Part shown: positions 56,930 through 64,000 of the stretch, piece by piece
Position numbering within the stretch: the stretch's first letter is position 1
Layout: every line of letters starts with the position of its first letter
Source: Silene conica
Taxonomy: Eukaryota; Streptophyta; Magnoliopsida; Caryophyllales; Caryophyllaceae
Assembly: GCA_029255685.2 (NCBI GenBank)
Contig: CM055312.2
Span: forward strand, 28,304,203-28,368,202
Direction: 5' to 3'
Length of the DNA: 64,000 nucleotides
Made by a program: the position numbers and the translations under genes
Notes under the pieces: generated by a model
Databases searched by the model: none
What the model was told of the DNA's origin: nothing
Seen by the model: the letters and a program-made list of their open reading frames with translations, nothing else

Positions 56930-57525
56930 ATGCATTAAGTAGATGTCTCCTCTTAACATATCATATAATGTGTTAAGTTGTGCAAAATGTGTTTGTGTGT
57001 AATAGTGTCACACGACCTCACACGGTCCATTTCACATAAATGGACTTATACACATTTCATATTAAAAGATACGTAACAATCACATTGATCGTATACTTGA
57101 TTTTATGAATATAATTAGTTTAACTAATTTAAACATTTTATCCATAAACTTGTAGTAATTCTTAATTACTTACATCTAGTTAATATTTTTCCATAATGCA
57201 TGATATTACAATATTTGTAATATTAATTCATTCCTTAAATGTTTCATAAACATCTAGGTTTTGATAACGACATTTCGTTTAAAAACTTTATTTATAATCT
57301 TATTATAAAACCTTCTTTATCCATTTAATAAACTAGGATTAAACTGACTTGTACCCATATACAATCATTTCTTTTATCATAAAGAGAGTTGTTCTATAGG
57401 TGTGACCTAAAGGGATCAACTGACCACCACCGTAATGTCAAACTTCTAGCTAGCCAATCATTTCTGATTAATGGTGGTCAGCTGACTATATAATTTTGTA
57501 TCATCCCTTGCGTATTACTGGTGAT
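56930..57525 (-). repeat. Copia B 3' LTR, right segment
   Basis: Continues the LTR broken at 25455. On the minus strand it matches the first half of the Copia A LTR, including the hairpin region (57416-57484). Homology fades near 57520, about 60-90 bp short of the LTR start, where Gypsy sequence begins. Confidence 0.7.
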
Positions 57526-58599
57526 ACCATCTAAGTATGTGATCTAATTATAAGTAGGCCCAAGCCATATCTCTCTCCATGCCCAAGCTCCTAATCCATC
57601 TGTCTCTGACCTGTAGAATCTACTCCCCATTCCGGATCATCGTAGGTGTACACGAATACACTGTCAACCTCGCGGTTGAGTAGGATAACACAATAATTAT
57701 AATGCAACAGATAAATGATATGCAAATGCCATGATATGCTCGAGCTCAATCACAATCTCAATCTCAAACCCGAAACACCAAGCCATACCGAGCCTCCCGG
57801 CAGACTATAATCGGTCGTCACCGAACACCAGCTAAATAGCTGATAAGACACCAGGCCTGGTATGCAGTACCACCATGGGATTTATATCAGAACAACATCT
57901 GATTCACATCTTTCTCAGTAACCAATGCATATGCCATGCTCATGAGTGCGACAATACTCTTAATCAATCATGCTATTAAATAATGAAATGCCCATGCCAA
58001 TAATAATAATAATCAACACTCAATCCAACCAATATCATTCTCATACAAATCATGCTTAGTATCCATAACACAAAATCCAACCTCCATTCATAACACATCA
58101 TATAGTATAGTGTTAGTGTATCCTACCTGGATAGCAATATAGTCCAATAGCAAGCCAGCAAGTAACAGAATTATGTCACTTCAAAATCGTCACCTAACAA
58201 TATAATATACGTAATTACTAACTAATACAATTACGCAAAATAATATAATATATCAATTATTCAAATTAATTATTTAAATAATATATTACACATAATGAGA
58301 CCTTATTAAATATAACTATTTCAATCAACTCGACCAACCCGTCCTTATTACTTTTATAACTAACTTCAATTAAATAACCGAACATAGAAAATATAATCGG
58401 ACTATTGATAACCGTCACATTCTTGTATAAAATTTACTTAACAACTTATATACATAAATATTATCAACAATATTTACTAATAATAATAATTAACAAACCA
58501 CACTATAACAACTATAACAATAATAATATTAATAATAATAATAATAATAATATAATATAATATAATACGTCGACAACGAACAACAACGAATACTACTAC

Positions 58600-58661
<62 letters not shown>

Positions 58662-60151
58662 TAATACTAATACTAATACTAGTAGTATACGGACAAACAA
58701 CATTACATCATATAATAATAATAATATAATATAATAATAATAATATAGTAACAATACACCCCATGTAATATTACGTAATATAATGTTAACATGTAGTCAT
58801 ACAGCAGCCCCCAAAACAACGCTTAACCAAACAGACCCACGACGCAAACTGACCCATGACAGCCCCTACAAACAGCCCCCAACGACACCTTCACGCCACC
58901 TGAACCACCACCACGACACGGTGATTGCCACGACCGCAACATGGCGCACCCAGTGACACTCATCACCACCCCCGACTCAACCCCAGACGCCCTCGACACT
59001 AGTCACAAAACACCCTGCACACAAACAAACATACCGCAACCGTCAGAAACCCGCGTTTTCCTCTCTCTGAAAACCTCGTTCCAGCCACCACTACCACCAC
59101 CTGACACTACCCTCGACTTATCTCACACCCCAAGACTCTATTGGTGGTAACCACCAGACCTCGACACTCCTACAACCGCCTATAAAACCGCCTGAAAAAG
59201 TCCCGCAAAACGCCTCTGTTTCCCCTGTTTCTGCCGTTTGTCAACAATCAGGTTTCTGGTGGTTCTCCGGCCACCGCGCTCCACCCCACAACAACCAAAA
59301 TAACCTACATACACCCTACTTTGACTACCCCAGCCACTTGTACCAAAACGAAGCCATTACAACAACTCAATTTGCAATTAAAATAGAATAACGTGAAAGA
59401 TAAACATGCTATTGTCGACAAATAAAAACGAAACTTACTGGTGTTGGTCACGGTGGTTGACGATGATGATGATGTCTCTCGTTTCTCCTCAACTTCACGT
59501 TTCTCTATGAGAGATTAGGGTTTTTTCGTGTTTGTCGAAGTTGGGAGGCACAAGGGTATGATAGTCGATGTATGGTATGTTTGTCGATGTAAGGTTTGTT
59601 ATGAGGCAGGGTTTAGTCGATGCAGTGTAGCCTAGGTAAACGAGCCCATTGCTTCTCTTACTAGGTCCATAACTCATCTTGAGACACTTATATGTCTATA
59701 TGCTTTTCTTAACCCGTAACTTAAAATAACGACTACCTATAATTAATTATACTAATTAAATACTTAATTTAGTATTAGTAATTATTAATTAAATTAATTA
59801 TAAGAATATAAAATTATTAGCACTTACATAAGAATACATAAAGAATATCGTAATTAAATACAATTACGACTTAAATAAAATACAAATTAAGTATAAGTGA
59901 GAAATAAATATAAAATAGGGAATATATTTAATTATAAATATATTATCAAAATTAAAGAAATACGCATGAAATGCCATTTTATGAAATAATCATCAAATAT
60001 AAAATAATTATGAAATACGAAATAATCGTAGAAATACGACTTATAAAATAATAACAGTTTACGTAAAATACTTTATAACATTCCATTCGAAATACTTGCA
60101 TTAAACGTGGTTTGACTGTCGTTGACCGATGCTAATATACGGGGTATTACA
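57526..60151 (-). repeat. Truncated Gypsy LTR inside Copia B
   Basis: Matches the reverse-strand Gypsy LTRs: AAGCTCCTAATCCATCTGTC near 57588 and CAACCTCGCGGTTGAGTAGG near 57667. It ends GTATTACA at 60151. It starts about 200 bp into the LTR compared with 25834, so its left end is deleted. Contains a GC-rich centre (58800-59340) like the Gypsy A LTR and AAT arrays. No internal region is attached, so it is a solo or truncated LTR. Confidence 0.75.
58525..58662. repeat. AAT trinucleotide microsatellite
   Basis: Long, nearly pure AAT/ATA runs within the truncated Gypsy LTR. Confidence 0.88.
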
Positions 60152-62234
60152 ATGTCAGAACTGTGCCATCTAGGGCGAGTAATCTTTAGTCTAAGAATTG
60201 AACTCTTGCCACGACCGGGCTATTATAAAATTTCCAGAATTCTATAAGCGGTCACTTTGCCCGATAGAGTGTTTCTTACAGTCTGCCTATGTGATCGACT
60301 AGTCATCCCATATGACTCTATGGCATTTGAACTTGTCATCAATCGCCTCACACTCTAGTCGCTTCGAGATGTCACCTCATACAAGCGGCTAGGGGGCTAT
60401 ACTAAGTCAATCAAGTTCACTTTATGGGGTTCAAAGTTGTCTCTTACAACCCATTTGGTTTTGACGAAATATCTTTCAATTGTGAGTTAATTATAACTCA
60501 AACGATGTTGTCATGTATGGACAGTCAATACAATATTACTGCTCCATAGCATTTGATGCACATTCATCAATTTGTATTAGTTGTTTGAATTTGTGAATAA
60601 ACCTTTTATTCATGTTTTCAAAACCTACAAATCTAAGTCTCCTTCCATCTCATATTATCTCATATAATATGATCTTATTTAAGTACATATCTAGAACTCA
60701 TTCTAGATTTTGAGTTTCCTTTCTTGAAGGAAGCTTCCACTGTTATCTTATAACTCGTGACGTATTGGTATGTCAGAGGGATCAAATTATCGCTCTAACG
60801 TACCTAGTCACTTATGTACTGAAATCAATTTTGTAGTTATTTAGATTTTCATTATTAGTTCTTCTCGAGAATCCATCATTTTCAATTATCTTGGCCATTA
60901 ATCAAAAGTTTTCAGGTTGTATGAATCACCACGTGATTCTATATTCATCAATATGAATAATTTATCCAACCCTTTTGATTTCTAATGGGTGACGTTTCAT
61001 TATCAATATAATAAACTCTCCCGTAAAGCTCCATCATCCTATGATGTTCAACATTTTTATTCATCTAGAATTGTAAACCTCTTATTCTTTACACTCTAAA
61101 GAATCACCATTCTCTCTAAATGGTAGGTTCAATTCTCTAATGAATATTGCTCCCTCTAAAATCGATATTACTATCCCTATAGTGATCTCTCTCTTTCCAC
61201 TCAATCAATATCATTTCTTAAATGAACTTTTCATTTCTTGTCTTCGTTTCCTCGAAACGAACATGACATGATTTTCCTTTGTAACTACCATCGAGAGAAT
61301 TGAGTTGATTTCTCCTCTATTATCTTATAATTTGAGAAATATCATTATATAGGAAACGTTTTCCTTCCTGTTTCATACGGGGTTTCTTTTATCTAGTAAA
61401 GTTAAGAAACAATGACATAAGGAACATTTTCTTTCGTGTCATCCCGTAGTTTCTTCAGTGTCCTCTCGTAGTTTCTTCTATCCATTCATTTAGGGTTCTT
61501 CATAAGAAACCCTTGTAAGATTCTTCTCTTAGATCCCACATTTATCCCATTGGTTTGCGGGAAATATTTTCTCCCACTCTATCATTTTAAAATAACCCTT
61601 ATTACAAGGATAGCAATTTCCCATAACCAATGTTTTTGAATGATGAATAGTATTAGGGTTGATAAATTAATTCTCATTTTCATTTAAAATGATCATCTTA
61701 TAATGAACTAATTATATCTCATTTTGATTGAGTGTTTTATCTTGAGGTGTAGTTCTTTGTTTAAATCAACACTTTGATTCTTTCTCTTGATCGTATCAAT
61801 CTTATTGTACAATGAACATTTCAGGGTACTTCTTTAGTGATTGATTAAGATCACATGAACTCGTGTTACAAGGTTTGCAATTTATTTTAGGAATCAACGA
61901 TTTGATTAAGAACAAAAGGAGTGACTTGGGTTGAAAATCAAGTCACCAATATCCAAAATACAACCATTGTTTAGGATTTGAATCCTTGTCATACAAGAAA
62001 AAACATTGTTCTTTAACATTAAAGTGCATAAATGAAAGAAGACGATAATGAAAAATTAGAGCCAAGCTCTTCTTGTCTTCAATCACTGGATGCTACCATA
62101 GCTATCCATGTAAGGAACTTCAAGCTTCCTTGCCCTTATATTTATAAGATGCCCCTTTAAAACAATTTAAAAAAGGTGATAGTCAACAACTTGTATCGCC
62201 ATACAAAAGTTGACAAAATAACATGAATGCAAAC
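60152..62234 (-). other. Copia B non-coding 3' region
   Basis: Reverse-strand relative of Copia A 17832-19910; for example GGCTAGGGGGCTATACTAAGTC near 60389 matches 19653-19680 reversed. No pol domain. About 370 bp next to the LTR, including the purine tract, is missing at the junction with the Gypsy LTR. Confidence 0.7.
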
Positions 62235-63114
62235 GAGAATTATAACCTACTGCAAGAACCTTTCCATCTTTGAGATCAGTCAAGAATTTGGGGCAATTCC
62301 GTTTCCAAAGACCTAACCTCATGCAATAAAGGCACTTGTCTTCAACCTTTGAAGATGAGGTGGAAGCACCTTTCGAAAAAGATTTTCTCTTTAGTAGGTT
62401 TGGATTTGGAAGTTTTCTTGCCCTTGTCTTTGAAGGCACTCCTCTTGAATTTCCCTTTTCCTTTCTTCTCGATGTTCAAAACATCCTTAGTGGAACTATC
62501 ATTAAGTTCCATGTCCCTTTCCGCTTGGACGAGCATCTTATGCAATTCGTCCAACGTGGTTTCTTAATTTCGCATGTTAAGGTTCACCCGGAACTGAGCA
62601 TACGATTTCACCTTATTAAGGGAGTAAAGAACTCGGTCAATGATGAGGAAGTCGGGAACATCAACTCCTTGCACCTTGAGGGTTTCAACTAACTCAACTA
62701 ACTTGAGTACATGAGGGCTAACCTTTTGCCCTTCCTTCAAACAAATGTCGAGGAAGGCGGAAGCCGCCTCATATTGAATTACCCTCAGAGTTTGCGAAGA
62801 CATTGTCGCAAGCTTGGTGTAAATCTCGTATGACGTGCTTAGCTTAATCATACTCCTTTGGAGATCCGGCTCCATGGAGAAGATAAGCACGTTTTTGAAA
62901 GCGGAAGACTCTTTTATGTGGGCCTCATAGGCCTCACGAGTCGGAGCGGGAGGAGCGGCCTTAGAAAGGTAACGAGTCTTATCGTCACCTTGAGCGGCCA
63001 AAAACAATTTCGCATCCTAATCTTAAAATTGGAACCATGCTAATCGAGTTTGCAACGATCCATGAAGGATCGAAGCCATAATACATTAGTGAGAGGTGGA
63101 ACGTTGGGGGCCAT
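62235..63114 (-). pseudogene. Copia B Gag, degraded
   Basis: Relative of the Copia A Gag, starting at the ATG at 63114-63112. In-frame stops and frame changes break it into pieces (63007-62564, 62554-62342 and 62439-62235). The zinc knuckle region still reads C-L-Y-C and G-L-W-K-R-N-C, with Leu in place of the knuckle His. The original stop is lost: the frame runs past the position where Copia A has TGA. It cannot make a full Gag. Confidence 0.8.
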
Positions 63115-64000
63115 TGATGATGTATGAAAATTAAACTACAAATAAAAGTGAAGGAATTAAAAACAAACATCGTTTATATTTAGAACTCGTAAACATATAT
63201 ATTAAAACAAGTTTAACATTTACTTAATGATCTCTACCCAATTAAGTAAACGATTCCGAGACCTCAAATCCATATTAATTCGGGCACGGTGTAGCCGATT
63301 CATCTCTTATTAATATAATTCGGTGGATTAACTCTTTCATCGGTTCTACCTTAGAACTCTCGGTCGACAATTTACTTTAAAATTTAAATTGTCTTTAGCC
63401 CGAACTTATTGCAACTACGGTTACGAATACTTTCGTTGAGATCGACCAAATTTCAAGGTGTAATCATATTACCCTACTTACCCAACGTAACAAGTTTAGT
63501 ACCCCGGTGTAGCCGAGCCTACTTTCTTATGAAGAAGGGAGTCATGGGTCTATACTCTTTGGTAAGGCTAAGTCTCAATATTTATATTATAAGAGATCTT
63601 GTCAATTTATTATTTATCTCCGTTTAAGTGAACTAAGTCGTTGAATTATCAATAAATTTAATTGACTAGGTCGAAGTACTCGAATAAAATGCATGACATG
63701 ATATGGCGATTTGGCTATGCATGCAAACATATAAAGCAAAACAAAAGCATAAAACTTAAAGCATAAGTAACCCTAGTATGGCCTTCCTAGAAAAGAAAAT
63801 AATAAAAGTACAAATTCGGAAACCAACTCCTTGGTCCCTTGATCTTCACGAGGCACGCATTCCAAGGCAAACATCGTCTTGGTCGGAACTCCTTCCCGAA
63901 AGGCATCGTCTTCAAGGCTCTCCGGAATATACAAAAATTACAACTTTTCTATCTACTTTATACATTATAAAATATAAAAACAATAAATAAAGTGATACGA
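63115..64000 (-). other. Copia B leader (continues past the window)
   Basis: Reverse-strand match to the Copia A leader 16200-16922, including the short leader ORF (63519-63545) and the block near 63800-63840 matching 16210-16260. The 5' LTR is outside the window. Confidence 0.7.

Noticed and set aside
58941..59150. Pro/Thr-rich 69-codon frame
   Set aside because: GC-rich part of a Gypsy LTR on the wrong strand; no homologous feature.

Overview
The window is plant nuclear DNA, almost entirely LTR retrotransposons nested in one another. The lineages (chromodomain Ty3/gypsy of Tekay type, Athila-type Ty3/gypsy, Ty1/copia), the initiator-Met and Asp tRNA primer sites and the AT-rich background fit a flowering plant, probably a eudicot; the species cannot be told from this sequence. 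No intact host gene, rRNA or tRNA gene was found. The only coding sequence not clearly inside an LTR element is a broken DUF4283/zinc-knuckle gene, which may itself be a LINE ORF1.

Layout, outermost to innermost. (1) 1-3480: Copia LTR and leader remnants around a Gypsy-like LTR fragment. (2) 4650-6108 and 24380-24939: the DUF4283 pseudogene, split by Gypsy A (6109-24374, + strand, TSD GCGTG). Gypsy A is a Tekay-type chromovirus. Its integrase region is split by Copia A (13205-21543, + strand, TSD GTGAT), a gag-only Copia. (3) From about 24940 past the window end: Copia B, a decayed minus-strand relative of Copia A. Its LTR is split by an Athila element (25456-56929, + strand), and near 57525-60151 it carries a truncated Gypsy LTR. 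(4) The Athila 5' LTR is split by a minus-strand non-autonomous Gypsy (25834-33184, TSD GATGC). The Athila pro-pol reading frame is split by Copia C (37642-46356, minus strand, TSD CTATG), which has an intact 1343-codon polyprotein.

The TSDs, equal LTR lengths and LTR differences counted by eye agree with the nesting order. Athila and Gypsy A LTR pairs differ at about 1.1-1.2% of sites. The elements inside them differ less: Copia A and the non-autonomous Gypsy about 0.7%, Copia C about 0.5%.

The least explained signals are non-coding. They are a covarying hairpin near the start of every related Copia LTR, an array of GC-rich hairpins in the Athila LTR and upstream of its third ORF, CGATCG palindromes in the Copia C leader, a short leader ORF (M-x-P-F-F) shared by three Copia elements, and a doubled polypurine tract. 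Copia C has everything an autonomous element needs and could in principle supply the enzymes that gag-only Copia A lacks; that pairing is inference.
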